From an uncultured Campylobacter sp. (GTDB taxonomy: Bacteria; Campylobacterota; Campylobacteria; Campylobacterales; Campylobacteraceae): a DNA stretch of 18,548 bases. The notes under the pieces were generated by a model. It did not search any database and was not told the DNA's origin. It worked only from the letters and a program-made list of their open reading frames with translations. The position numbers and the translations under genes are program-made. This document shows positions 1 through 7,726 of this stretch, piece after piece; position 1 is the stretch's first letter, and each line of letters opens with the position of its first letter. The DNA is taken from positions 1 through 18,548 of the forward strand of contig NZ_CAJPMA010000027.1 of assembly GCF_905371695.1 (NCBI RefSeq), given 5' to 3'.

Positions 1-1
1 A

Positions 2-335
2 CTGCGCGGCGTAGTAAATTTTGACCGATCTTCCCTTGTCGTGCGGTAGCGGATTTGCAAAAATTAAAAATTTAAAGCAAATCGGTAGAGTCGTTTATCT
101 AAAATCAAGTTTTGAAGGCATAATCAAGCGGCTAGAAAATAGCGAAAATTCGCAAAAAAAATTCGCCAAACGCCCGCTTTTAGCGGATTTAGATAAGGCA
201 AAAAAACTTTTTGAAGAGCGTAAAAAGCTATACAAAAGCCGCGCCGATCTCATCGTAGAGGTAGAGGGAAAAACACCAGAGCAGATTGCCAAAGAGATCA
301 AAACGGAGTTAAAATTAAGGAGAAGAAATAGGTAA
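2..335 (+). CDS. aroK: Shikimate kinase, C-terminal part, with an apparent frameshift
   Basis: The ATP-dependent enzyme makes shikimate 3-phosphate in aromatic amino acid synthesis in the cytoplasm. From about base 36 to the stop at 333-335 the frame reads like the family's C-terminal half. The SCGSGF segment stands where shikimate kinases have a GGG substrate-binding loop. It is followed by a VVYLKSSFEGIIKRL strand and helix, then KRPLL with the lid arginine, and a C-terminal helix. In this frame stops (TAG TAA, 12-17) lie just upstream, so no complete ORF exists. Bases 2-34 in the +2 frame (LRGVVNFDRSS) continue the family sequence; removing one C from the CCC run at 33-35 joins the two frames without a gap against C. 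jejuni AroK as I recall it. A TTG at 21 could open the ORF formally but would not give a working kinase. It is cut by the window edge. The order aroK-trpS-serS matches C. jejuni Cj0387-Cj0389. Identity is fairly sure; whether the frameshift is real or an assembly error is open. Confidence 0.75.
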
Positions 336-473
336 AATTTTGGCGTGCTTTGGACGCTTAAATTTTGGCGTTGAAGATTTGACCTAATTTTTTACGAATT
401 TGCTTGATACGACGCGGTAAAATTTTAAAAAAGGCGGCGCGCAGCGAAAATAAGCCCCGAAAAAGGATAAATT

Positions 474-1439
474 TTGAGAGTATTAACCGGACTTCAACCG
501 AGCGGAAAACTACATCTAGGCAACTACTTCGCCTCCATTAAACAAATGGTGCAGGCGCAAGATACGAGCGAAATGTTTATGTTTATCGCCAACTACCACG
601 CGATGACCTCCGTCGCTGACGCGGGCGCGCTAAAAAACAATACCTTCGAGGCCGCGTGCGCGTTTTTAGCGCTGGGAATAGACCCCGCAAAAATCGTATT
701 TTGGGTGCAAAGCGACGTTAAAGAGGTCTTGGAGCTCTACTGGATTTTAAGCCAATATACGCCGATGGGGTTATTAGAACGCGCACACAGCTACAAGGAT
801 AAAATCGCAAAGGGTATTAGCGCAAATCACGGACTTTTTAGCTACCCCGTTTTAATGGCGGCCGACATCTTGCTATACGGCGCAAACGTCGTACCGGTGG
901 GAAAAGATCAGATCCAGCACGTAGAGATCGCCCGCGATATAGCGATAAAATTTAACAACGAGCACGGTGAAATTTTTACGCTACCGACGCACAGGGTCGA
1001 CGAAAACGTCGCTACGGTGCCGGGCACCGACGGCGCGAAAATGAGTAAAAGCTACGGCAATACGATAGATATTTTTGCGGACGCCAAAACGCTAAAAAAG
1101 CAAATTTCAAGCATAGTAACGGCATCCGAACCGCTTGAAGCGCCTAAGCGGTGGCAAAATTGCAACGTTTATAATATCGCTAGGCTCTTTTTGGACGATG
1201 CGGGGCAAAAGGCTCTGCAAGCGCGCTACGAAAAGGGCGGCGAAGGGCACGGGCACTTTAAGGCGTATTTAAACGAGCTAGTAAGCGAGTATTTTGCGGG
1301 TGCGCGGAATAAATTCGAGTATTACAAGGCGCACGAGGGCGAAGTAGAGGAAATTTTAAGCGCGGGCGCCGCAAAGGCGCGTAAAATAGCGCTGCCGTTG
1401 ATGCAAAAAGTGCGCGAAGCGACGGGAATTTATAGATAA
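474..1439 (+). CDS. trpS: Tryptophanyl-tRNA synthetase
   Basis: Class I aminoacyl-tRNA synthetase that charges tRNA-Trp in the cytoplasm. At 321 residues it has the normal compact bacterial length. The N-terminus carries the TGLQPSGKLHLGNY segment with the HIGH-type signature (HLGN, residues 14-17). The PVGKDQ motif is at 141-146 and the KMSKS loop (AKMSKS) ends at residue 193. The start is TTG at 474-476. It is chosen because the family begins MRVLTGLQPSG at exactly this point and AAAAGGA (461-467) lies six bases upstream. The 138 bases before it, after aroK, hold no clear terminator, so transcription from aroK may continue. The gene is followed after 9 bases by serS, as in C. jejuni Cj0388-Cj0389. 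Nothing in the protein is odd. Confidence 0.97.
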   Translation: MRVLTGLQPSGKLHLGNYFASIKQMVQAQDTSEMFMFIANYHAMTSVADAGALKNNTFEAACAFLALGIDPAKIVFWVQSDVKEVLELYWILSQYTPMGLLERAHSYKDKIAKGISANHGLFSYPVLMAADILLYGANVVPVGKDQIQHVEIARDIAIKFNNEHGEIFTLPTHRVDENVATVPGTDGAKMSKSYGNTIDIFADAKTLKKQISSIVTASEPLEAPKRWQNCNVYNIARLFLDDAGQKALQARYEKGGEGHGHFKAYLNELVSEYFAGARNKFEYYKAHEGEVEEILSAGAAKARKIALPLMQKVREATGIYR

Positions 1440-1448
1440 GGAAAAAAA

Positions 1449-2693
1449 ATGATAAATCTAAAACTACTTGAAAGCAACTACGACGAGTTCGTAAAAAAAC
1501 TAAAAGGCAAGAACGTAAAAGTCGAGGTTTTAAACGAGCTTTTGACGACGTTTAACGAGCTAAAAGCCAAGCGCCAGGCCTTAGAGGACCTTCAAGCCGT
1601 CCAAAACGCAAAGAGTAAAGAACTCGGCAATCTAGCTAGAAGCGGCGCGGACGTAAGCGCGCTAAAAGCCGAACTAAACGCGAATAAAGCCACCGTAAGC
1701 GACGCTAGCGCGATCGTAAAAGAATATGAAGAAAAGCTTGATCTAATCGCCTCGGCGGTGCCTAATATCACCGACGACGACGTGCCGCAGGGCGCCGACG
1801 AAGAGGGTAATGTCTGCATAAAAACCGTGCTTGAACCGCGAAAATTTAGCTTCGAGCCAAAAGCTCACTACGAGCTAGGCGAAAATTTAGGCTGGCTAGA
1901 CTTCGAGCGAGGAGCTAAAATTTCGGGCTCGCGTTTTACGATTTTAAGAGGCGAAGCCGCTAGGTTAGCGCGCGCGCTGGTTAATTATATGATCGATTTT
2001 AACGGATCTCGCGGGTTTGAGCTAGTAAACGTGCCGTTTTTAGTAAATTCAAATACTCTTTACGGCACGGGGCAATTACCTAAATTTGAAGAAGATTTGT
2101 ATAAAATTAAGGGCGAGGATTTATATTTAATCCCGACTAGCGAGGTGCCGGTAACTAACATTTATAACGACGAAATTTTACACGTAGAGAACCTACCGAT
2201 AAAAATGACTTGCTACTCGGCGTGCTTTCGCCAAGAAGCCGGCAGCGCCGGACGCGATACGCGCGGTATGATACGCCAGCATCAGTTTGAAAAGGTCGAG
2301 CTCGTAGCCATCACGACTCCAGAGCTTAGCGCGGCGATGCTAGACGAGATGGTAGCGTGCGCTAGCGACTTACTAACGAGTCTTGGGCTACCGCACCGCC
2401 ATATGCTGCTTTGCAGCGGCGATCTAGGTTTTAGCGCGGCAAAGACGATAGACCTCGAAGTATGGCTACCGTCGCAAAACAAATACCGCGAGATAAGTTC
2501 GGTATCAAATACTCGCGATTTCCAAGCCAGACGCGCCAAAATCCGATACAAGGACGGCAAGAAAAACGCTCTGGTAAACACCCTAAACGGCTCGTCTCTC
2601 GCAGTCGGTAGGACGCTCATAGCGATAATGGAAAACTACCAAAAAGCAGACGGCGGTATCGAAATCCCCGAAGTTCTTAAAAGGTATATGTAG
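1449..2693 (+). CDS. serS: Seryl-tRNA synthetase
   Basis: Class II synthetase that charges tRNA-Ser (and tRNA-Sec where present) in the cytoplasm. Its 414 residues are full length. Residues 1 to about 105 form the helical, tRNA-binding coiled-coil arm. The catalytic domain follows, with TSEVP at 230-234, motif 2 (CFRQEAGSAGRDTRG, about 259-273), EISSVSN at 348-354, and motif 3 (LNGSSLAVGRTL, about 379-390). The ATG start is preceded by TAAGGA, in which the TAA is the stop codon of trpS, so the two genes are likely translationally coupled. The stop codon shares one base with the GTG of the next gene. This matches C. jejuni Cj0389. Confidence 0.97.
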   Translation: MINLKLLESNYDEFVKKLKGKNVKVEVLNELLTTFNELKAKRQALEDLQAVQNAKSKELGNLARSGADVSALKAELNANKATVSDASAIVKEYEEKLDLIASAVPNITDDDVPQGADEEGNVCIKTVLEPRKFSFEPKAHYELGENLGWLDFERGAKISGSRFTILRGEAARLARALVNYMIDFNGSRGFELVNVPFLVNSNTLYGTGQLPKFEEDLYKIKGEDLYLIPTSEVPVTNIYNDEILHVENLPIKMTCYSACFRQEAGSAGRDTRGMIRQHQFEKVELVAITTPELSAAMLDEMVACASDLLTSLGLPHRHMLLCSGDLGFSAAKTIDLEVWLPSQNKYREISSVSNTRDFQARRAKIRYKDGKKNALVNTLNGSSLAVGRTLIAIMENYQKADGGIEIPEVLKRYM

Positions 2694-5044
2694 TGGCCGA
2701 GAACAACGAAGAGGTCGTAATTTTAAAAGAGCCCGGCGAGGAAGCGCCCGAAGAGATAGTCTCGATAGAAAATATCCAAGAAAAGCTCCCCGAAACGCCG
2801 CAACCGAGCCAAGAGCCCAAGCCTAGCGGCAAACAAAATAAAAAATTAATTATAATTTTAGCCGCTTTGGGCGGGCTTGCGGTAATTTTAATCGCGGTCT
2901 TGCTAGTTTTAGCGCTTAAAAAAGAGTCGCCGAGGCCCGTCGCTCAAAATGCGGACGATCTAATAAAAACGATCGAAAATAGCTACAAAACGAAGACTTT
3001 CGGCGCTTCAAAAATCGACGATATGATCGCCAAGGCTAACCAACTTTACGAAAAAGGCAATAAATTCGAGGCGCTTAAAATTTACGAAAACGTCGCGGTT
3101 TATAATCAATCTCTTTCAAACTACAACCTAGGCGTCTCGCAAATGAAACAAGGCAAGTGCGACGAGGCGATCGCGTCTTTTAATAAAGCCGTACAAAACG
3201 GAGAAAACGCCGCCGTAAGCGCCATAAACGCGGCAGCTTGCTCGTTAGAGCTTAAAAACGTTCAAAATTTCGAATACTTTATAGGGCTTGCCAATTCGTT
3301 TTTACCGGACGAAGCGAATTCTCCGCTTTATAGCTACTACTATGCGCTAGTAAATTATTATAAAGGCAACTATTACGAGGCGCTGCACGCACTAGAACAC
3401 CCCAGCAGCGACGATTATAGAGATAGATACGATTATTTAAGCGCTAAGATTTTATCGCTTTTAAACCAAGACGAAAAAGCCGTAGAAAAGCTAAAAGCCC
3501 AGAAAAGCTACAAGCCGGACTTTACCGTAGCGCAACTCTACGCAAACGCCGCTCAGTACGACAAAGCGCGCGAGCATTTGCAAAAAGCGCTTAAAAAAGC
3601 GGAGGATCCCGATTTAATAAAAATGACGCTAGCTATAATTAACCTAAAAACGGGATTTTACGGCGAAGCCGCAAGCGCGATACGAGAAATTTATACGAAA
3701 GATCCGCTAAAACCGAGCAAATTTTACAAAATAAAAGCAACCCTAAATCCCGAGCTGTTTGATATAAATTTGGCCCAAGCGCGCTTTAACGACGATATGT
3801 TTTTCGATAAGACCAGACGCTACGAGACGCTATTTTACTTTGCGCCTTACAAGGTATTCGACGCTAAGCAAACGATAGAATACATTAGAAAAGGCGGCGT
3901 TAGCGTATTCGTAGACGATACTACGAGCGCAAACGAGTATCTAAGCAAGGGTGCGGCAATTTCTAAGATAAATATCGAGCTTTCATCAGCCATCGCGAAG
4001 GCACTAAATTACAAACTAAAAGAAGCAAACGCCGATTTCGCGCGCCTTGCCAAATCTTATCCGCAGCACTCGATCTTGCAATACAACCTTGCTTTAAGTT
4101 ACGCGCAGCTCGGAAATTTCAGCCTTGCGGCAAAACACTTTACGTCAAGCTATCATTTGGATCAAAACAACCATTTAGCCGGCATTTTCGCGGCTATTAG
4201 CATGGATATAACGCGCAGTTTAGACCCAAAACTAATAAGCCAAATAAGCAAAAATTTAGAAAGCGATAAAAATACCGACAAGGCGCAGCTTTATACGGCG
4301 CTACTAAATTTAATAAATAATAACCAAGGCGCGCTAATTCGCTACTTAGAAGAGCCCAAAGACGAAAATATGCTAAATCTCTCGCTAGACGCCATCATCG
4401 CAAAGATCGTGGGTCAAGAGGCGGTCATGAAGCAAAAAACGGCGCGTATGACGCAAATTTTACCCAAAGACGTCATCGCTAATATCTTAAATTTTATAGC
4501 TAATAACCGATCCGGCGATATAAAAGAGTACGCAAAGCAGGCGCAAATTTACTTTAAAGATAAAGATTTGGATATGGGCGCCTTTTACCACGGCGCTAGC
4601 ATAATCCGCAAGCAATACATAAAACTACTGCAAATTTCGGGATTATTAGGCTACGAGCGCGATAAAATTCGAGCACAGCTAAACGCATCGCCCAAAGACG
4701 CGAACATAATGCAGACGCTGGCTTACGTGGAACTTTTTTTAGCCGATTTTCAAAACGCATACGCGCTATACAATAAAATCATCGACGAATACAAAATAGA
4801 CGACGCGAATACGCTATTTCTAGCTTCCGTTGCGGCTACGGGCGCGAATAAAGCGCAAAACGCTATCGCGCTTTTAGAGCTTACCAAACTAACCGATCCA
4901 AACGCGCTTGAAAATCGCGCCGCGCTTGGAATCTTGTACCAGCAGCTAGACAACATAGAAGCGGCTCTAATTCAATACGATAAAATCGGCGAAGCGGAAT
5001 TTAAAAACGAATTTTACGATTTCGAGATAGACTACGGCAAATAA
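2693..5044 (+). CDS. pflB: PflB-type TPR protein, flagellar motor stator scaffold
   Basis: This is a large single-pass membrane protein of 783 residues. An acidic, proline-rich cytoplasmic tail (about 1-48) is followed by one membrane helix (about 51-75, LIIILAALGG onward). A long helical region from about residue 105 holds repeated TPR-like pairs (for example ANQLYEKGNKFEALKIYENV, 115-134), presumably periplasmic. It occupies the position of C. jejuni Cj0390, directly after serS. That protein is PflB, which with PflA builds the periplasmic scaffold that holds the widened ring of MotAB stators and is needed for motility. Assignment rests on architecture, size and synteny, not on a search. The start is GTG at 2693, overlapping the serS stop by one base, with AAGG at 2681-2684 as binding site. 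An inverted repeat follows the stop. It could also be described simply as a TPR protein; I am fairly sure of PflB. Confidence 0.8.
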   Translation: MAENNEEVVILKEPGEEAPEEIVSIENIQEKLPETPQPSQEPKPSGKQNKKLIIILAALGGLAVILIAVLLVLALKKESPRPVAQNADDLIKTIENSYKTKTFGASKIDDMIAKANQLYEKGNKFEALKIYENVAVYNQSLSNYNLGVSQMKQGKCDEAIASFNKAVQNGENAAVSAINAAACSLELKNVQNFEYFIGLANSFLPDEANSPLYSYYYALVNYYKGNYYEALHALEHPSSDDYRDRYDYLSAKILSLLNQDEKAVEKLKAQKSYKPDFTVAQLYANAAQYDKAREHLQKALKKAEDPDLIKMTLAIINLKTGFYGEAASAIREIYTKDPLKPSKFYKIKATLNPELFDINLAQARFNDDMFFDKTRRYETLFYFAPYKVFDAKQTIEYIRKGGVSVFVDDTTSANEYLSKGAAISKINIELSSAIAKALNYKLKEANADFARLAKSYPQHSILQYNLALSYAQLGNFSLAAKHFTSSYHLDQNNHLAGIFAAISMDITRSLDPKLISQISKNLESDKNTDKAQLYTALLNLINNNQGALIRYLEEPKDENMLNLSLDAIIAKIVGQEAVMKQKTARMTQILPKDVIANILNFIANNRSGDIKEYAKQAQIYFKDKDLDMGAFYHGASIIRKQYIKLLQISGLLGYERDKIRAQLNASPKDANIMQTLAYVELFLADFQNAYALYNKIIDEYKIDDANTLFLASVAATGANKAQNAIALLELTKLTDPNALENRAALGILYQQLDNIEAALIQYDKIGEAEFKNEFYDFEIDYGK

Positions 5045-5055
5045 ATTCTATAAAA

Positions 5056-5099
5056 TTTTAACCTTCGGCAAGCTAGAAAAGACCAGCCGAAGGCTAAAA
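5056..5099. terminator. Inverted repeat between convergent genes, likely bidirectional terminator
   Basis: Perfect 8-base arms CCTTCGGC (5062-5069) and GCCGAAGG (5086-5093) enclose a 16-base loop. Beyond one mismatch the arms extend with TTTTA (5056-5060) and TAAAA (5095-5099). The repeat lies 12 bases after the pflB stop and 22 bases beyond the stop of the opposing VWA gene. The A and T runs at both ends fit an intrinsic terminator that serves both directions, though the long loop and short U tracts make it only moderate. Confidence 0.55.
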
Positions 5100-5120
5100 G
5101 GCGTCCTATAATCGGCGCGA

Positions 5121-5834
5121 TTATTTGTCTTTAACGACCTTTTCTCGCCACTTAGAGCTCTCTTTTTTATCCATGGCTACGTCTTTGGATAGCTCTGCCG
5201 CAGCCTCGAAATTCGCGCTTACGCCCGTTTTAGAATTCTCGTATTTTACGGCATTTTGGCGTTTTATGCCGATGCTTTCGGCTTCGCTCGCCGCGTCGAT
5301 ATTAGCGCCTAGAAAGATAAATTCCCAGTCGTATTTTTCTTGTTTATCGCTAATCATCTTTTTAACTTGCGATTTTGAGTATTCGCGGCTGGAATTTTCC
5401 TGTCCGTCTGTGATGATTACAAAAAGTACGCGGTTGTTTTTGGCGTAAATATCGGGCACTCTCTCGATGCGTTTAATCGTGCTGCCAACTGCGTCTAGTA
5501 GCGCCGTATTGCCGCCCGCAACGTAATCTTTCGAGGTTAGGTTTTCAACCTTTTTAAGCGGCGTACGGTCGTGAATGACGTTAAATTTCGTATCAAAAAG
5601 CACCGTCGTAACGCTAGCATCTATATTCTCGTCGCGCTGTTTTTGTATCATCGAGTTAAATCCGCCGATCGTATCGCCCTCAAGTCCGCTCATAGAACCC
5701 GATTTATCGAGAATCAGCACGAGCTCTAAATGGTTGCTCGCGTTAGTATCGCTAGGGGTAGCAGGCTGGGCCACTTCTAGGCTTTTGGCAAACAACGCGC
5801 CGCATAGCGCGGCAAGAAAAATTAGCTTTTTCAT
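5121..5834 (-). CDS. Exported von Willebrand factor A domain protein
   Basis: The 237-residue protein begins with a typical signal peptide, MKKLIFLAALCGALFA, with likely cleavage after residue 16. The Cys at 11 is not in a convincing lipobox. A VWA domain follows, with a complete metal-ion-dependent adhesion site: DKSGS (D43, S45, S47), T110 in GGNTALLDA, and D143 in ITDGQEN. It resembles the single-domain VWA family that contains the phrase ILDxSGSM..L..DTIGGFN and is usually cytoplasmic, so export is notable. The C-terminal 50 residues are charged and helical. The true role is unknown: metal-dependent binding of a protein partner in the periplasm is the general expectation. It stands alone between convergent pflB and leuA, with its own ribosome binding site (AAAGGAT, 6 bases before ATG). 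The function is not assigned. Confidence 0.85.
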   Translation of the reverse strand: MKKLIFLAALCGALFAKSLEVAQPATPSDTNASNHLELVLILDKSGSMSGLEGDTIGGFNSMIQKQRDENIDASVTTVLFDTKFNVIHDRTPLKKVENLTSKDYVAGGNTALLDAVGSTIKRIERVPDIYAKNNRVLFVIITDGQENSSREYSKSQVKKMISDKQEKYDWEFIFLGANIDAASEAESIGIKRQNAVKYENSKTGVSANFEAAAELSKDVAMDKKESSKWREKVVKDK

Positions 5835-5862
5835 AAATATCCTTTGCGGTGAAATTTTTGCG

Positions 5863-5873
5863 ATTTTACCGAA
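5863..5873 (-). promoter_or_regulatory. Candidate sigma-70 promoter for the VWA gene
   Basis: On the minus strand the sequence TTTCGGTAAAAT resembles the Campylobacter extended -10 element (T-rich, G, one base, TATAAT-like). The hexamer TAAAAT (5868-5863) lies about 29 bases upstream of the VWA start codon. No -35 element is expected in this group. The call is from pattern only. Confidence 0.35.
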
Positions 5874-6021
5874 AGTCGATTAATAAACGAATTTAACCGA
5901 AATTTAAAGTCATAAAATTTTAAATTAAACGCGCGGAGTATCTTACGACGAAATTTTAGCGCGAGAAACCGGTCTAAAATTGTAGATTCCTCGTAAAAAA
6001 AGAGTTATTAAAGTAAGCTAA

Positions 6022-6058
6022 AAAATTTATCGCTTACGACCCGCGCGAGCGTAAGCGA
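6022..6058 (-). terminator. Intrinsic terminator after leuA
   Basis: Reading on the minus strand, TCGCTTACG (6058-6050) and CGTAAGCGA (6038-6030) form a perfect 9-base stem with an 11-base GC-rich loop. The stem is followed by TAAATTTTTT. It lies 35 bases beyond the leuA stop and would end the long minus-strand gene series. A further GCTTAC at 6018-6013 could compete for the second arm, but it is transcribed after the U tract and is probably incidental. Confidence 0.65.
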
Positions 6059-6092
6059 AGTAAAATTTAGGTAAGACCCGTAGCAAGCCGTT

Positions 6093-7607
6093 TTATAGAG
6101 ATTTAATGCGTAAATAGCTGTTTAGCGCGCCTACGTAAGCCTTTGCGCTAGCCTTCATCGTGTCGATATCAAGCCCGTGCCCTATGACTGCGACAGCCCC
6201 GTCAAACTCGACTTTAACGTCTACTTTCGCAAGCGCGTCTTTGCCCTGCGAAACGGCGGTTACTTTATAATCTTTCAGCGCGCCGCTAATGCCGCTAATT
6301 CTATCGATAACCTTAAATATCGCGTCCGCCGCGCCGTTACCCAAAGCTGAGTCGCTAATCTGCGCGCCGTCGTGCTTAATCGTAATCGAAGCGCTAGCAA
6401 GCGCGCCGCAGCTACTTTGCAAAAGCTCTACCATCTCGTAAGCTTGCGGGATTTTCGTAATCTCGTCGGCCACTAACGCGCGAATATCGTCGTCGAAAAT
6501 TTCCTTTTTCTTATCGGCTAGATCTTTAAATTTTTCAAACGCCGCATTTAACGCGTCTCCGTCAAGATCAAACCCGAGCGAAATTAGCTTGTCTTTAAAC
6601 GCGTGGCGCCCGCTGTGTTTGCCTAAAACGAGCGAATTTTTATCCAGCCCTATACTTTCGGCGCTGATAATCTCGTAAGTTTCTTTGTGCTTTAGCACGC
6701 CGTCTTGGTGGATACCGCTCTCGTGCGCAAAAGCGTTTTTGCCCACGATCGCTTTATTAGGCTGCGGCTCGATACCGATAATGTTGGCAAGCAGGCGCGA
6801 GCTAGGATAAATTTCTTTATGAACGATGCTCGTATAAAGCGGCGAGAAAATATCTCCGCGCGTTTTAATCGCCATTACAATCTCTTCAAGCGCCGCATTC
6901 CCCGCGCGCTCGCCGATACCGTTTAAAGTACACTCGACCTGTCTTGCGCCCGCGAGTACCGCCGCAAGCGAGTTTGCCGTAGCCATGCCTAAGTCGTTGT
7001 GATTATGAACGGAAACGACCGCGCGACCGCTTATAAACTTAACTATCTCGCCGATACGGTTGGCGATCTCCTGCGGATAGAGATAGCCCACGGTGTCGGG
7101 AATATTAATCGTTTTTGCTCCCGCGTTTATTGCGGCGTCGCAAATTTCTTTTAAAAAGCTCATTTCGCTCCTGCATGCGTCCTCGCAGCTAAACTCGACG
7201 TCGTCGCAGAACGTTTTTGCGTATTCTACGGCTTGCACGGCGCGTTTGATTACTTCGTCAGGAGTCATTTTTAGCTTAAATTCCATATGAATCGGGCTTG
7301 TGGCGATAAAAGTGTGAATTCGCTTAAATTTCGCCGGCGCTAGCGCTTCGCCGGCAGCCTTAATGTCCTTTTCTACCGCGCGAGCAAGCGAACAAACCGC
7401 GATATTTGAAGCTTGTTTGGCAATCTGGTTTACCGCGTCGAAATCTCCGGGGCTCGCCGCAGCGAATCCCGCTTCCATCACGTCTACGCCCAAACGCTCT
7501 AACTGAAGCGCAATTTGAAGCTTTTCGGCTGTATTCATCGAAGCGCCGGGGCTTTGCTCGCCGTCTCTAAGCGTGGTGTCGAATATTATAATTTTATTTT
7601 CGTTCAT
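6093..7607 (-). CDS. leuA: 2-isopropylmalate synthase
   Basis: It condenses acetyl-CoA and 2-oxoisovalerate, the committed step of leucine synthesis, in the cytoplasm. The 504 residues are full length for the bacterial LeuA1 type. The DRE-TIM metallolyase signature DTTLRDGEQSPG is at 10-21 and the metal ligands are in SVHNHND (H201, H203). The conserved NAFAHESGIHQDG is at 291-303. The C-terminal third is the leucine-binding allosteric domain, so feedback inhibition by leucine is expected. The ATG start has AAGGA six bases upstream. In C. jejuni leuA sits with leuBCD; here it stands alone at the end of the ftsH-psd-pssA series and leuB, leuC and leuD are not in the window. The 118 bases upstream contain a short ORF ending in four Leu codons, described separately, which suggests control by leucyl-tRNA supply. 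Confidence 0.97.
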   Translation of the reverse strand: MNENKIIIFDTTLRDGEQSPGASMNTAEKLQIALQLERLGVDVMEAGFAAASPGDFDAVNQIAKQASNIAVCSLARAVEKDIKAAGEALAPAKFKRIHTFIATSPIHMEFKLKMTPDEVIKRAVQAVEYAKTFCDDVEFSCEDACRSEMSFLKEICDAAINAGAKTINIPDTVGYLYPQEIANRIGEIVKFISGRAVVSVHNHNDLGMATANSLAAVLAGARQVECTLNGIGERAGNAALEEIVMAIKTRGDIFSPLYTSIVHKEIYPSSRLLANIIGIEPQPNKAIVGKNAFAHESGIHQDGVLKHKETYEIISAESIGLDKNSLVLGKHSGRHAFKDKLISLGFDLDGDALNAAFEKFKDLADKKKEIFDDDIRALVADEITKIPQAYEMVELLQSSCGALASASITIKHDGAQISDSALGNGAADAIFKVIDRISGISGALKDYKVTAVSQGKDALAKVDVKVEFDGAVAVIGHGLDIDTMKASAKAYVGALNSYLRIKSL

Positions 7608-7648
7608 TTTTCATCCTTTTAAATTTTAGTTTCGTATGATATGAGATA

Positions 7649-7654
7649 AGTATA
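7649..7654 (-). promoter_or_regulatory. leuA: Possible -10 element close to leuA
   Basis: TATACT on the minus strand matches the -10 consensus at five of six positions and lies 41 bases before the leuA start. The preceding AATTTC lacks the usual TG extension. If used, it would give a leuA transcript that bypasses the leader ORF. Weak. Confidence 0.25.
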
Positions 7655-7661
7655 GAAATTC

Positions 7662-7726
7662 GCTGCTTAGCGCAGCAGTAGTAGAGATTTTACGTAACGC
7701 GGAGCAAATTTTAAGATGTCCGCGTT
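7662..7726 (-). promoter_or_regulatory. Leader RNA with two hairpins upstream of leuA
   Basis: On the minus strand AACGCGGA (7726-7719) pairs perfectly with TCCGCGTT (7703-7696) across a 15-base loop. GCTGC (7676-7672) pairs with GCAGC (7666-7662) across a 5-base loop. The first hairpin begins at the stop codon of pssA. The 5' arm of the second overlaps the last Leu codons of the leader ORF, and its loop contains the leader stop codon. A ribosome waiting on the Leu codons would prevent the second hairpin. No strong U-tract terminator follows (only GAATTTCTATACTT), so classical transcription attenuation is not proven; the first hairpin might also be just a weak pssA terminator. Confidence 0.5.

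Noticed and set aside
336..473. A short GTG frame at 345 with two Trp codons upstream of trpS, suggestive of a Trp leader
   Set aside because: No binding site at a proper distance, only nine codons, and the TGG triplets come from a repeated AAATTTTGGCGT word. Too weak.
7612..7718. Possible pairing of leader bases CATCTT (7718-7713) with the leuA binding site AAGGATG (7618-7612), extended by AAATTT
   Set aside because: Only six pairs with one wobble, and AAATTT is self-complementary and common throughout, so chance is likely.
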